Source of the DNA: Hyphomicrobiales bacterium
Lineage (GTDB): Bacteria > Pseudomonadota > Alphaproteobacteria > Rhizobiales > Devosiaceae
Direction: 5' to 3'
Length of the DNA stretch: 64,000 bases
Assembly (NCBI GenBank): GCA_004144345.1
Contig: SEEL01000010.1
Coordinates: forward strand, 41,718-105,717
Positions 9,298 through 19,119 of the stretch are shown in pieces. The position numbers were made by a program, and so were the translations under genes. Below the pieces are notes generated by a model. That model made no database searches. It worked only from the letters and a program-made list of their open reading frames with translations, and was not told the origin of the DNA. Each line of letters starts with the position of its first letter. Positions within the stretch are counted from its first letter, which is position 1.

Positions 9298-9534
9298 TTA
9301 GTGTCGCGGGGCGTGTGGAGAGCCGAGCACGGCCTTGGCTTCGTCGCCCGTCTGGTCGATCCAGGCCACCAGATCGTCGCCATCAAGGCCGGAATTCTCG
9401 CCGGTCATCAGCACGGCCATGGCGAGGGCGGAGCGGATGGCGGGCAGGCTGGCGCCGGCGAGCGCTGCCATCAGCCCGAGATAGAGCGTGGTGATTTCGC
9501 GGCTGCGGTCGGCTGGGTCGCTGATCGTGTCCAT
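9298..9534 (-). CDS. Small hypothetical protein
   Basis: A 78-residue acidic, helical protein starting MDTISDPADRSREITTLYLG and ending SPHAPRH. I do not recognise it. The middle (LMAALAGASLPAIRSALAMAVLMT) is amphipathic to weakly hydrophobic but not a clear membrane segment. It lies between the repressor operators and the aldehyde dehydrogenase and is transcribed away from the repressor. The tandem operators at 9604-9644 may therefore control it as well. The start at 9534 is chosen because the upstream extension is Cys/Leu-rich and overlaps the operator region. Confidence 0.45.
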   Translation of the reverse strand: MDTISDPADRSREITTLYLGLMAALAGASLPAIRSALAMAVLMTGENSGLDGDDLVAWIDQTGDEAKAVLGSPHAPRH

Positions 9535-9603
9535 GGCGCGCCATTTGGCTTTGGCACCGAAGCAGCGTAAACCTGCGGCGGGGCACAACAATAACGGCAG
9601 ACT

Positions 9604-9623
9604 ATGCAATCAATTGTTTGCAT
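9604..9623. promoter_or_regulatory. Near-perfect 20-bp palindrome, probable repressor operator 1
   Basis: ATGCAATCAATTGTTTGCAT is symmetric at every base pair except one. It lies 35 bases upstream of the S24-like repressor gene, in the divergent interval with the small minus-strand gene. This is the expected position and shape for a CI-type autoregulatory operator. Confidence 0.6.
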
Positions 9624-9624
9624 C

Positions 9625-9644
9625 TTGCCAATAATCGTTCGCAT
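9625..9644. promoter_or_regulatory. Second, degenerate copy of the operator (operator 2)
   Basis: TTGCCAATAATCGTTCGCAT matches the first palindrome at 14 of 20 positions in register. Its centre is exactly 21 bp from the first, about two helical turns. That spacing would suit cooperative binding by adjacent repressor dimers. The site ends 14 bases before the repressor ATG. Confidence 0.5.
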
Positions 9645-9658
9645 CGTCAAGGTTGCTC

Positions 9659-10366
9659 ATGGCTGAGCCCGAGGGCAGGCCCGGCTTTGCCATGACGCTG
9701 GATGAACGCATCGCCCAGCTCGTGACCCTGGTCGGCGGACCGGTGCGGGCGGCCGCGATCATCGGCAAGACGCGCACCCATATCGACAATATGCGCAAGC
9801 CAAATGCGCCTCTGCGCCTCGACGATGCGCTGGCGCTGGCGCGCGAGGCGGGCGTGACGCTGGACTGGGTGGCGACCGGCTATCATGTGCGGCCCGACCT
9901 GGCGGAGCGGCCGGACCTCGAGGACGCCTCGGCGACCGGCTTCGGTTCACTGCCGGGCTTTTCGCGGCTGCTGCCGCTCAAGCCGGAGATGGTGGTGGCC
10001 GGCGGGCGCAGCATTGAACGCTGGACGCCGTCGGATATCGCGGTCAGCGCGCAATGGCTCAATAATGCTTTCGGGCTCACCGGCGACACGGCGCGCTATG
10101 CCGCGGCGGGCGATGGCGGGATGGCGCCGCTGATCGGCAAGGGCACGCTGCTGATCGTCGATACGCGGCCGGCGCGCACCCTGCGGACCGGTCTCTACCT
10201 CGTCAATGTCGGCGACGAACTGCTGCCGCGCCGCCTCAACCGGCTGCCCGGTGGCAATGCCGAACTGATCGCCGATGCCGATCCGCGCTGGCACTATCAG
10301 CTGCCGGAGCCGCCCGAACCCGGACCGGAACTCTACCGCATCGTCTGGTCGGGGCAGACGGTCTAG
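9659..10366 (+). CDS. HTH transcriptional repressor with S24 peptidase-like C-terminal domain
   Basis: A 235-residue CI/C2-like regulator. The N-terminal part (about residues 12-60) has a helix-turn-helix around AAIIGKTRTHIDNMRKPNA, followed by LDDALALAREAGVTLDWVATG, a common ending in XRE-type regulators. The C-terminal part (about 135-235) resembles the S24/LexA-like dimerisation fold (GKGTLLIVDTRP, GLYLVNVGDELLPRRL). The classical Ser-Lys autocleavage dyad is not obvious, so RecA-stimulated cleavage is doubtful. No phage genes surround it, so it is probably a chromosomal regulator. Start ATG 9659 is favoured over TTG 9653; an AAGG lies upstream. Confidence 0.8.
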   Translation: MAEPEGRPGFAMTLDERIAQLVTLVGGPVRAAAIIGKTRTHIDNMRKPNAPLRLDDALALAREAGVTLDWVATGYHVRPDLAERPDLEDASATGFGSLPGFSRLLPLKPEMVVAGGRSIERWTPSDIAVSAQWLNNAFGLTGDTARYAAAGDGGMAPLIGKGTLLIVDTRPARTLRTGLYLVNVGDELLPRRLNRLPGGNAELIADADPRWHYQLPEPPEPGPELYRIVWSGQTV

Positions 10367-11955
10367 GCGCCGGCCATCGACCGTTCGAGGCTGGGCGTCG
10401 CCGCCAGCAGTTCCTGCGTGTAGGGGTGCTGCGGATCGCGGAACACGTCCTCGGTCTTGCCGCTCTCGACGATCTTGCCCGATTTCATCACCAGCACCCG
10501 GTCGGTGATCGAACGGACGACGCTGAGATCGTGCGAGATGAAGAGGTAGGAGATTTCGAGCCGGTCCGATAGCTCGGCGAGCAGGTCGAGGATCTGCGCG
10601 CGGATCGAGACGTCGAGCGCCGATACCGCCTCGTCGAGAATGATCAGCGACGGCTCGATGATCAGGGCCCGCGCGATGGCGATGCGCTGGCGCTGGCCGC
10701 CCGAAAATTCGTGGATGTATTTGTGCGCGTCCGACGGGCTGAGACCGACATCGGTCAGCGCCTTGTCGATGCGCCGCTGGCGCTCTTCGCCACGCGGTGC
10801 CGCGCCGCCGAGCAGATGGAACGGCTCGGTGATCAGCGTATCGACGCGCTGCCGCGGGTTGAACGAACCATAGGGGTCCTGGAACACCACCTGCAGCTTG
10901 CGGCGCGCTTCGAGGTCGGTGTCGCTGAGCGGCTTGCCGTCGAGCGTGATGGTGCCGGCCTGCACGGCCTCGAGCGCCATCAGCGCACGGGCGAGGGTGG
11001 ATTTGCCGCTGCCGCTTTCACCGACAAGGCCGACATTCTCGCCGCGCTCGATGGTGAAGCTGACATCGTCCACGGCGCGGAAGGCGCCGGCGGGTCCAAA
11101 CATCCGGGTGGGCGCGATGCGATAATCGCGCACGACGCCGCTGACTTCGAGCACCGGCGGACCGCCGGGCAGGGACGGGTCGCGTGGCGGCACATGCGAG
11201 GACGCCTCGAACAGCGCCTTCGTATAGGGGTGGGCCAGCGTGCGGAACACCTCGCGGGTCGGACCGGCCTCGACCACATCGCCCTGCCGCATCACGGCGA
11301 CAGCGTCGGCAAGATCGGCGACCACGGCGAGGTCGTGGGTGATGAACATCAGCCCCATGCCGTCTTCGTCGACGAGGCGGCGCAGCAATTCGAGTATGCG
11401 CGCCTGGGTGGTGACGTCGAGCGCGGTCGTCGGCTCGTCGGCGATCAGCAGTTTTGGCTTAAGCGCGATGGCCGAGGCGATCACGACGCGCTGGCGCTGG
11501 CCGCCGGACAATTCATGCGGGAAGCGATCGCGCGGGAAGCGGTCGCGGGGCAGGCCGACGCGTTCGAGCACGCGGTCGGCTTCGGCATAGGCGTCGCGGC
11601 GGCTGGCGGCGCCATGGACCAGAATGGTCTCGGCGACCTGGTGGCCGATGGTCTTGAGCGGATCGAGCGCCGTCATCGGCTCCTGGAACACCATGCCGAT
11701 TTCGCGGCCGCGGATGGCGTTCATCTCGCGCTCGGATTTCTGCAACAGCTCTTCGCCGTTGAGCAGGATCGAGCCGCCGCGCTGCGCCGCCTGCGGCAGC
11801 AGATTCATCACGCTGAGCGCGGTCATCGACTTGCCCGAGCCGGACTCGCCGATGATGCCGAGCACCTTGCCGGCATCGAGGCTGAGGTCGATGTCCTTGA
11901 GGATTTCGACATCGCCGATCGAGAGGCGCAGATCCTTGATGGTGAGCAGGGTCAT
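10363..11955 (-). CDS. Oligopeptide ABC transporter, fused double ATPase (DppD-DppF type)
   Basis: A 530-residue protein with two complete nucleotide-binding domains in one chain. Each has a Walker A ([10 protein letters not shown] and [10 protein letters not shown]), an ABC signature (LSGGQRQR and FSGGQRQR) and a Walker B ([12 protein letters not shown] and [12 protein letters not shown]). It powers uptake of di/oligopeptides or similar solutes. The upstream operon has separate D and F proteins instead. It is the last gene of the unit SBP-permease-permease-ATPase. Its ATG (11955) overlaps the permease stop as ATGA. It converges on the repressor gene, overlapping by four bases. Confidence 0.93.
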   Translation of the reverse strand: MTLLTIKDLRLSIGDVEILKDIDLSLDAGKVLGIIGESGSGKSMTALSVMNLLPQAAQRGGSILLNGEELLQKSEREMNAIRGREIGMVFQEPMTALDPLKTIGHQVAETILVHGAASRRDAYAEADRVLERVGLPRDRFPRDRFPHELSGGQRQRVVIASAIALKPKLLIADEPTTALDVTTQARILELLRRLVDEDGMGLMFITHDLAVVADLADAVAVMRQGDVVEAGPTREVFRTLAHPYTKALFEASSHVPPRDPSLPGGPPVLEVSGVVRDYRIAPTRMFGPAGAFRAVDDVSFTIERGENVGLVGESGSGKSTLARALMALEAVQAGTITLDGKPLSDTDLEARRKLQVVFQDPYGSFNPRQRVDTLITEPFHLLGGAAPRGEERQRRIDKALTDVGLSPSDAHKYIHEFSGGQRQRIAIARALIIEPSLIILDEAVSALDVSIRAQILDLLAELSDRLEISYLFISHDLSVVRSITDRVLVMKSGKIVESGKTEDVFRDPQHPYTQELLAATPSLERSMAGA

Positions 11956-12827
11956 CGGCGACCCCGCTGCAGGCGGGGATCGAAGATGTCGCGCAGGCCA
12001 TCGCCCAACAGGTTGAGGCCGAGCACCGTGAGGATGATGCAGAGGCCCGGGATGATGGCGAGATGCGGCGCGAGCGCGATCAGCGTCTGGCTGTCGGCCA
12101 GCATCTTGCCCCAGCTGGGGATCGGCGGCTGCGCGCCGAGGCCGACATAGGCCAGTGCGGCTTCGGCGAGAATGCCGAGCGAGAACTGGATGGTGATCTG
12201 GACCACGAGCGTGTTGAGGATGTTGGGCAGGATGTGTTCGGCCGAGATGCGGGCGGCGCCCTTGCCGGCAACGCGGGCAGACAGAATGAAGTCGCGGGTC
12301 CACAGGCTTATCGCGGCCGCGCGGGTGAGGCGGGCGAAGACGGGGATGTTGAAGATGCCGATGGCGATGACCGCATTGGTGGCGCTCGGTCCGAAGATGG
12401 CGGTGATCAAGACGGCGATCAGCAGGGCCGGGAAGGCGAACACCAGATCGTTGGCGCGCATGATCACTTCATCAAGCAGCGTGCCGCGCCGCGCCGCGGC
12501 CCAGAGGCCGAGCGGCACGCCGATCATGACGCCAAGGCCGACGGCGATTACCGCCACGGCGATGGAGGTGCGGGCGCCCACGAGGATCATCGAGAACACG
12601 TCGCGGCCATACTGGTCGGTGCCGAACCAGTTGGCGGCATTCATGCCCTTGAGCTTGTTGGGGATGTTCTGCGCCGCATAATCGTAGGGCGTCCACACGA
12701 ACGAGCCCAGCGCGATGATGACGAAGATGCCGGCAATAATAGCGCCGGCCATGAAGCTGGGCGAGCGCAGCGCCTGGTAGAGCCAGCCGGCGCGGCGGGT
12801 ATCGGCGGTGGTTGCGGGCGCGGTCAT
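11952..12827 (-). CDS. Oligopeptide ABC transporter permease, DppC type
   Basis: A 291-residue inner-membrane subunit. It has an N-terminal OppC leader helix (SPSFMAGAIIAGIFVIIALG), the periplasmic NWFGTDQYGRDVFSMILVGA motif that defines DppC/OppC, and an EAA loop (ILSARVAGKGAARISAEHILPN). Six membrane segments are evident. The ATG at 12827 overlaps the stop of the preceding DppB gene (ATGA). The longer upstream frame in this strand is only Arg/His-rich noise. Confidence 0.92.
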   Translation of the reverse strand: MTAPATTADTRRAGWLYQALRSPSFMAGAIIAGIFVIIALGSFVWTPYDYAAQNIPNKLKGMNAANWFGTDQYGRDVFSMILVGARTSIAVAVIAVGLGVMIGVPLGLWAAARRGTLLDEVIMRANDLVFAFPALLIAVLITAIFGPSATNAVIAIGIFNIPVFARLTRAAAISLWTRDFILSARVAGKGAARISAEHILPNILNTLVVQITIQFSLGILAEAALAYVGLGAQPPIPSWGKMLADSQTLIALAPHLAIIPGLCIILTVLGLNLLGDGLRDIFDPRLQRGRR

Positions 12828-13771
12828 GCGCGCCTCCGCAGCCGCGGGTCGATCGCCACATAGGCGACGTCGACGAGGAAGTTGACGAGGATCACCGCGA
12901 ACACCAGCAGCATCACCACCGACTTCACCACGATGAGATCGCGCTGGCCGATGGCCTGGAAGATCAGCCGGCCGAGGCCGGGCAATGAAAAGACGTTCTC
13001 GATGATGATGGTTCCGGCGAGAAGGAAGGCGAATTGCAGGCCGATGATGGTGAGCACCGGGATCAGCGCATTGCGCAGCGCATGGCCCCACAGCGCCTGC
13101 CGACGGCTGAGGCCGCGGGCGCGGGCCGTGCGGATGTAGTCCTCGTCGAGCGTATCGAGCAGCGCCGAGCGCATGACGCGGGCGAGGATCGAGGCCTGCG
13201 GCAGAGCGAGCGCAATCGAGGGCAGGACGAGCGAGCGGAGGCCGGGCCACAGGCCCTTGTTCCAGCCGCCGAAGCCGCCGGCCGAGAACCAGTGCAGGGT
13301 CACGGCGAAGACGTAGACGAGGATGATGGCGAACCAGAAGTTCGGCACGGCGACGCCGATCTGGGTAACGCCCATGACGCCGACATCGGTGAGCGAGTTG
13401 CGCTTGGACGCCGCAAGGATGCCGGCCGGGAAGGCGATCAGCAGGGTCAGCGTCAGCGAGATGATGGCGAGCGGCAGCGACACGCCGATGCGCTGCATGA
13501 TCAGTTCGGAGACCGGCACGCGATAGGTGTAGCTGAGGCCGAAATCGCCATGCAGCATGCCGAACAGCCAGTTGAAATAGCGCAGCAGCGGCGGGGCATC
13601 GAGGCCGAGCTGGGTGCGCAGGGCCGCGAGCGTGTCGGGCCGCGCATTCATGCCGAGGATGAACTGCGCCGGATCGCCGGGCAGCACTTCCATGACAAGG
13701 AAGATGATGATGCTGGCAGCCAGCAGGCTCAGGGCAACCGAGAGCAATCGACCGGCGAGAAAACGGATCAT
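12824..13771 (-). CDS. Oligopeptide ABC transporter permease, DppB type
   Basis: A 315-residue permease with the canonical DppB layout. It begins MIRFLAGRLLSVALSLLAAS, continues FLVMEVLPGDPAQFILG, and has the EAA loop DEDYIRTARARGLSRRQALWGHALRNALIP followed by ENVFSLPGLGRL near the end. It pairs with the DppC-type permease to form the translocation channel. It starts 67 bases after the binding-protein gene, an interval holding a strong hairpin. Its N-terminus is the reference used here to judge the odd start of the second DppB at 19958-20914. Confidence 0.93.
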   Translation of the reverse strand: MIRFLAGRLLSVALSLLAASIIIFLVMEVLPGDPAQFILGMNARPDTLAALRTQLGLDAPPLLRYFNWLFGMLHGDFGLSYTYRVPVSELIMQRIGVSLPLAIISLTLTLLIAFPAGILAASKRNSLTDVGVMGVTQIGVAVPNFWFAIILVYVFAVTLHWFSAGGFGGWNKGLWPGLRSLVLPSIALALPQASILARVMRSALLDTLDEDYIRTARARGLSRRQALWGHALRNALIPVLTIIGLQFAFLLAGTIIIENVFSLPGLGRLIFQAIGQRDLIVVKSVVMLLVFAVILVNFLVDVAYVAIDPRLRRRA

Positions 13772-13789
13772 TCAGGCGTCGCTAGAAGC

Positions 13790-13817
13790 GATGGGGAAGC
13801 CCGAAGGCTCCCCCATC
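13790..13817 (-). other. 12-bp UUCG-capped intercistronic hairpin
   Basis: On the minus-strand transcript this forms a 12-bp stem (one G-U pair) closed by a UUCG tetraloop between the binding-protein gene and dppB. It has no U-run after it, so it is more likely an mRNA-stabilising or differential-expression element than a full terminator. Such elements commonly keep binding-protein mRNA in excess over permease mRNA. Confidence 0.75.
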
Positions 13818-13838
13818 TGAAGGCTAAAGTCCATATCC

Positions 13839-15332
13839 TCACTCGGCCCAGGACAGGGCAGCGAGTTCGGTGATCGGCTGCGGCGCATTTTCCCACAGGC
13901 CCTGGACGTCCTTGTTGGCGACGGTGATGTTGGCGAACTCGAACAGATAGCCGGCGGCGAAATCGTTCGCGAGCTGGCGCTGGATGTCCTGCTTGAGCGC
14001 GATCTGCTTGGCCGGATCGGTGGTGGCGTTGAGCTGGGTCACCAGCGCGTTGAGCGCGTCAGCCTTGTAGTTGATGTAGTAGCCGGGCTTGCCGAAGGCG
14101 GCGAAGTCATTGGCTTCCACATGGCTGACCATGGTCAGGTCGTAGTCATAGGCGCCCTGGAAGACGTTGGCGATCCAGTCGGCCCATTCGACATTGGTGA
14201 TATTGACCGTGATGCCGACATTGGCCAGCTGCTGCTGGATGATCGGCGCGGCGGCGCGGGCATAGGAGGCCGGCGGCACCTTGAATTCGAGCGTCGGGTT
14301 GGGGACGCCCGCTTCGGCGAGCAGGGCCTTGGACTTCTCGGGGTCGAAGTTCGAGATGTCGGTCAGGTCCACGTAAGCCGGATCGTTGGGCGGGAAGAAG
14401 CTGCCGATCGGGGTGCCGTAGCCGAACTGCGCGCCGTCGATGATCGCCTGGCGATCGATGGCGTGCGACACGGCCTCACGCACCTTGATGTTGTCGAGCG
14501 GCGGACGGCCATTGTTGTAGGCGAGGATGGTTTCGCCCTGGGTCGTACCGACCAGCACCTGGAGGTTCGGATCCGCCTTGAACTGCTCGAGCAGTTCGGG
14601 CGCCGGGAAGCCCGAGAACACGTCGACGTCACCCGCCATGACCGCGGCGCTGGCGGCGCTCGGGTCGGAGATGAACTTGAAGGTGACGTTTTCGAGCGAG
14701 GGCTTGTCGCCGGTGTAGTTCGGGTTGGGCACGAGGGTCAGGTGATCGGCCTTCACCCATTCGCCCAGCTGGTAGGGGCCGGTGCCGACCGGATTGGTCA
14801 AATTGGTCTCGGCAGTCTTGGGCGAGACGATCACGGCGTCGCCCCAGCCGAGGCCATAGACGAAATCGCCCTGCGGCTGGGTGAGGGTGATCTTGACGGT
14901 AGCCGGATCGACGACATCGACGGCAGCGATGTTGGTGAACAGCTGCTTCTGCGCGCTCAGCGAGTCCGGCGCGCGGTTGCGGTCGAGCGTCCACTTGACG
15001 TCGTCGGCGGTGAACGGCGTGCCGTCGCTGAAGGTGATGCCCGTCTTGAGATGGAACGTATAGGTCAGGCCGTCCTCGGAGATATCCCAGCTGGTGGCGA
15101 GGTCCGGCTGCACGGCGCCGTCCTTATCGATCCGGGTGAGGCCGTTGAAGATGTTCAGCACCGTGACGGTGCGGATCGCGGCGGGCGCGCCGCCGGTGGT
15201 CGGGTCGAGGTTGGTCGGCTCGAGCTGGATACCGATGGTCAGATCGGTCCGCGCCTGGGCGAGGGCCGGCGTGATGGCGGTGGTGGAAGCGAGGACGCCG
15301 GCGAGTGCCAGCAGAAGCAGTGATTTGCGCAT
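13839..15332 (-). CDS. Oligopeptide ABC transporter substrate-binding protein (SBP family 5)
   Basis: A 497-residue periplasmic binding protein of the DppA/OppA class. It has an Ala-rich signal peptide (MRKSLLLLALAGVLASTTAI, cleavage near ALAQA) followed by the family 5 signature region GLTYTFHLKTGITFSDGTPFTADDVKWTLDR. It lacks a lipobox, so it is soluble in the periplasm. It is the first gene of the second transporter operon, with a GAAGGGA ribosome-binding site ahead of the ATG. The ligand (peptide, sugar or opine) cannot be determined. It lies 100 bases downstream of the M20 peptidase. Confidence 0.93.
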   Translation of the reverse strand: MRKSLLLLALAGVLASTTAITPALAQARTDLTIGIQLEPTNLDPTTGGAPAAIRTVTVLNIFNGLTRIDKDGAVQPDLATSWDISEDGLTYTFHLKTGITFSDGTPFTADDVKWTLDRNRAPDSLSAQKQLFTNIAAVDVVDPATVKITLTQPQGDFVYGLGWGDAVIVSPKTAETNLTNPVGTGPYQLGEWVKADHLTLVPNPNYTGDKPSLENVTFKFISDPSAASAAVMAGDVDVFSGFPAPELLEQFKADPNLQVLVGTTQGETILAYNNGRPPLDNIKVREAVSHAIDRQAIIDGAQFGYGTPIGSFFPPNDPAYVDLTDISNFDPEKSKALLAEAGVPNPTLEFKVPPASYARAAAPIIQQQLANVGITVNITNVEWADWIANVFQGAYDYDLTMVSHVEANDFAAFGKPGYYINYKADALNALVTQLNATTDPAKQIALKQDIQRQLANDFAAGYLFEFANITVANKDVQGLWENAPQPITELAALSWAE

Positions 15333-15432
15333 GACTGTCCCTTCTAGATCGGCCGTTCCGGAGGCCTTGGATGGAAGTCTAGGATGCTTTGCGTCCGATA
15401 GGGAATGCCCCTTCTTCGCGACAAAACACCAA

Positions 15433-16719
15433 TTACGACCGGCCCAGTAGATTATTCAGCGCCAAAGCCATGACCTTGGCGGAATCCAGCATATCGGTGA
15501 TGCCGACATACTCGTCGGGCTGATGCGCCAGATCGAGGATGCCGGGACCATAGGCAATGCAATTGTGCAGCCGCCCGATGCGGTCGATGTGCTTCTGGTC
15601 ATAGGTGCCGGGCGAGACGACATAGTCGGGCGTGAGGCCGAGTACCTCGCCGATCGCCTGATCGACGGCGCGCACCACCGGCGCATCGCGCTCGGTCATG
15701 GTGGGTGGGATGGTCCAGAGGTCGCGCAATTCGTAGCTGAAGCCCGGCCGCGTCGCCTTGAGCTTTTCGAGGAGGTCGACGACTTCCTGCCGTACGGCAG
15801 CAGGCGTCTCCTCGATCAGATAGCGCCGGTCGATGACGATGCGGGCCGAGTGGGCGACCACGGGCGCGGGGAACCCCGTATAGCCGGCTTCGGGCTCGGG
15901 CTGGCCGCCATGGATGGAATTGATGTTGAGCGTCGATTGCCGCGCCAGAGGCGGCACCACCGGCATGGCGGTCTGGCGTGAGGCGAGCGCCGGGTAGAGC
16001 GTCTCTTCGATTTCGCCGAGCAGCGCCGCCATGTGGCGGATGGCGCTATCGCCGAGGAACGGCATCGAGCCATGGGCGATGCGGCCATGCGTCTCGATCT
16101 CCGCCCACCACACGCCGCGATGACCGAGGCAGATGCGGTTCTTGTTGAGCGGCTCGGGGATGATGACGTGCTGCACGCGCTCGGGCGAGAAATAGCCCTG
16201 TTCGGCCATCCAGGCGACGCCGCCATAGCCGCCGGTTTCTTCGTCGGCGGTGGCGGAGATTTCGATATTGCCGCGGAAATCGGGGACGACATCGGCAAAG
16301 GTTTCGGCGGCGATGATCGAAGCGGCCAGACCGCCCTTCATGTCGCAGGCGCCGCGGCCATAGACCTTGTCGTCCTTCACTTCGCCGCCGAACGGATCGA
16401 CGGTCCAGCCGCGGCCGACCTCCACCACGTCATGGTGCGAATTGAAATGCACCGTCTCACCCGGCGAAGCGCCCTCGCGACGGGCAAGGACGTTCCAGCG
16501 CGGATGCTTGTCGCTGTCGCCGCGCGCGCCTTCGGCCCGCAGCAATTCGCAGGTGAAGCCGCGTTTGCGCAGGCGGTTCGCCACATACTCGCAGATGTCC
16601 CGATAGTAATCGCCCGGCGGATTCACCGTGGGAAAGCGGATCAGATCGGCGGTGAGCGTGACGAGATCGTCGCGGCGGGCGTCGATCTCGGTACGGAGGC
16701 GGTCGGTGATATCGGTCAT
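15433..16719 (-). CDS. M20 family metallopeptidase (ArgE/DapE-like deacylase)
   Basis: A 428-residue zinc hydrolase of the ArgE/DapE/succinyl-diaminopimelate group. Metal-binding motifs are present: NSHHDVVEVG (His, Asp), YGRGACDMKGG (Asp), ADEETGGYG (Glu-Glu) and the dimerisation-domain GRIAHGSMPFLG. A late His is in the GTYDQKHI region. The family cleaves amide bonds of N-acyl amino acids or dipeptides. Its place at the end of an oligopeptide-uptake operon suggests it processes an imported acylated amino acid or peptide; that link is inference. It has no signal peptide. Confidence 0.88.
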   Translation of the reverse strand: MTDITDRLRTEIDARRDDLVTLTADLIRFPTVNPPGDYYRDICEYVANRLRKRGFTCELLRAEGARGDSDKHPRWNVLARREGASPGETVHFNSHHDVVEVGRGWTVDPFGGEVKDDKVYGRGACDMKGGLAASIIAAETFADVVPDFRGNIEISATADEETGGYGGVAWMAEQGYFSPERVQHVIIPEPLNKNRICLGHRGVWWAEIETHGRIAHGSMPFLGDSAIRHMAALLGEIEETLYPALASRQTAMPVVPPLARQSTLNINSIHGGQPEPEAGYTGFPAPVVAHSARIVIDRRYLIEETPAAVRQEVVDLLEKLKATRPGFSYELRDLWTIPPTMTERDAPVVRAVDQAIGEVLGLTPDYVVSPGTYDQKHIDRIGRLHNCIAYGPGILDLAHQPDEYVGITDMLDSAKVMALALNNLLGRS

Positions 16720-16761
16720 GATGGCGCCAGCCTGCGATGCGGCTTGGCGCAGGTCAATGCG

Positions 16762-17553
16762 TCACGCCAGCCGCTTTTCACCGGCCTCGATCCGAACCGG
16801 CAGCACGTTCTCCGGCGGCGGCAGCGGGCACACCGCGAACTGCGTAAAAGCGCAGGGCGGGTTGATGGCCTTGTTGAAGTCGAGGACGATCGTCTTGTCC
16901 GTGACGCTCTCGCCATAGACGAAGCGCGAGGCCGGATAGGTGGTGTCCTTTGAGGTCAGGTCGCGGATGACGAATTGCGGCGCTTCGGGCGTGCCATGCG
17001 TGGCGATCAGTTCGTAATGATGGCCATCCTTGTCGAACACCGCCTTGTGGGTCGCTTCGACTTCGGTGTCGATTTCGCCGGTGGTGCCGACGGTGAGGCC
17101 AAGCGGCGTTTCGAACGGCACCCAGTCGGCAACGATGCGCCAGTTCGGCTTGACGTCGAAATAGCGCAGCGGCTCAAGCTCATCCGGCGCGGTGGAATTG
17201 GTGTCGCGCACGCGCAAGGCGTTGCGGCCGTTGATGGTGGTGATCTCGAGCAGCAGGCCGGCGAGCAGGAAACGCGGCGGATGCTTCTTGTCGGGTTCGA
17301 CCGTGATCGCCGGCGAGCCATCGGCCGGCACGAAGGTGACGCTGCCGGTCGCCGACTGAGTGAGCGTCCCAAGCGATTCCGGCCCGGCCGCGAGCACGAT
17401 GTCATTGTCCTCGCCATTGCCGACGGTGACCGTACCGGTTTCGAGCCAGGTGCGGCCGATGATGTTGAGCCAGCCTTCGGGCGCCTTGAGATTGGCGAGG
17501 CGCTTGGCCTTCCAGGCATCGAGCTGGGCGAGGTAGTTGGCGGGGGCGGTCAT
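16762..17553 (-). CDS. DUF1684 domain protein
   Basis: A 263-residue cytoplasmic protein of the DUF1684 family. The diagnostic C-terminal block is clear: [38 protein letters not shown]. The N-terminal half reads like an FHA-like beta domain ([20 protein letters not shown]). The family function is not established to my knowledge. The gene starts one base after the DppF-type ATPase stop and 42 bases before the M20 peptidase, so it is co-transcribed with peptide uptake genes. A role in handling the imported compound is plausible but unproven. Confidence 0.88.
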   Translation of the reverse strand: MTAPANYLAQLDAWKAKRLANLKAPEGWLNIIGRTWLETGTVTVGNGEDNDIVLAAGPESLGTLTQSATGSVTFVPADGSPAITVEPDKKHPPRFLLAGLLLEITTINGRNALRVRDTNSTAPDELEPLRYFDVKPNWRIVADWVPFETPLGLTVGTTGEIDTEVEATHKAVFDKDGHHYELIATHGTPEAPQFVIRDLTSKDTTYPASRFVYGESVTDKTIVLDFNKAINPPCAFTQFAVCPLPPPENVLPVRIEAGEKRLA

Positions 17554-17554
17554 G

Positions 17555-18312
<758 letters not shown>

Positions 18313-18316
<4 letters not shown>

Positions 18317-19119
18317 GCCACACCCTCCAGTGCCGCGTCGAACGCCTGCGCCGCCGCAACCAGCGCTTGTGTGTACGGGTGCTGCGGCCGGGCGAACACG
18401 TCGCCGACGGAACCGGATTCCACGGCGATGCCGCGCTGCAGCACCACGACGCGATCGACCACTTTCGCCACAACCGGCAGATCGTGGCTGATGAACAGCA
18501 ACGCCATGCCGCGGTCACGCACCAGACCGTCGAGCAGCTTCAGGATCTCGGCCTGTGTGGTGACATCTAGCGCCGTGGTCGGCTCGTCCGCAATCAGCAC
18601 ATCGGGCCGGCAGGCGAGCGCCATGGCGATGGCGACGCGCTGGCGCTGGCCGCCGGAGATTTCGTGCGGATAGGCGCGGGCGATGCGAACCGGATCGGGC
18701 AGCGCGACCTGTTCGAGCAATTCGCCGATGGCCAGATCCAGCGCCCGGCCGCGGAGCGGCTTGCCGTCGCGGGCGGCGCGCCGCTGCAGCGGTTCGGCGA
18801 GCTGCCGGCCGATCCGCATCAGCGGGTCGAGCGCGGTCAGCGGTTCCTGGAACACGGTGGCGGTTACCGTGCCGCGAAGAGAGTTGAGGGTGCGCTCGCT
18901 CGCCCCGATGATCTGTTGGCCCGCAAGCTCGATCGAGCCGGTGGCACTGATGGCTGGCGGCAGGAGGCCGATCGCGGCGAGCGCTGTCAGCGATTTGCCC
19001 GAACCGGACTCGCCGATGAGGCCCAGCCTTTCGCCGGGCGCGAGGGTCAATGACAGATCGCTGACCAGCACAGTTTCGGCGGCGCGCAGCGTCAGTCCGT
19101 TGATGGCGAGGAGGCTCAT
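18313..19119 (-). CDS. Oligopeptide ABC transporter ATPase, DppD type
   Basis: A 268-residue nucleotide-binding subunit. It has Walker [15 protein letters not shown]-loop [16 protein letters not shown], signature ISGGQRQR and Walker [13 protein letters not shown]. The C-terminal [14 protein letters not shown] segment is the peptide-importer extension. The start overlaps the DppC-type permease stop (ATGA). It acts on the cytoplasmic face as partner of the DppF-type ATPase. Confidence 0.92.

Noticed and set aside
9659..10366. Prophage remnant suggested by a CI-like repressor
   Set aside because: No integrase, structural, lysis or replication genes and no attachment-site duplication at a tRNA occur nearby; neighbours are metabolic and transporter genes.
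10363..12303. A longer ATPase start at 12303 giving 646 residues
   Set aside because: The added 116 residues are Arg/His/Pro-rich and lie antiparallel in register with the upstream permease gene; the ATGA overlap at 11955 is the normal start.
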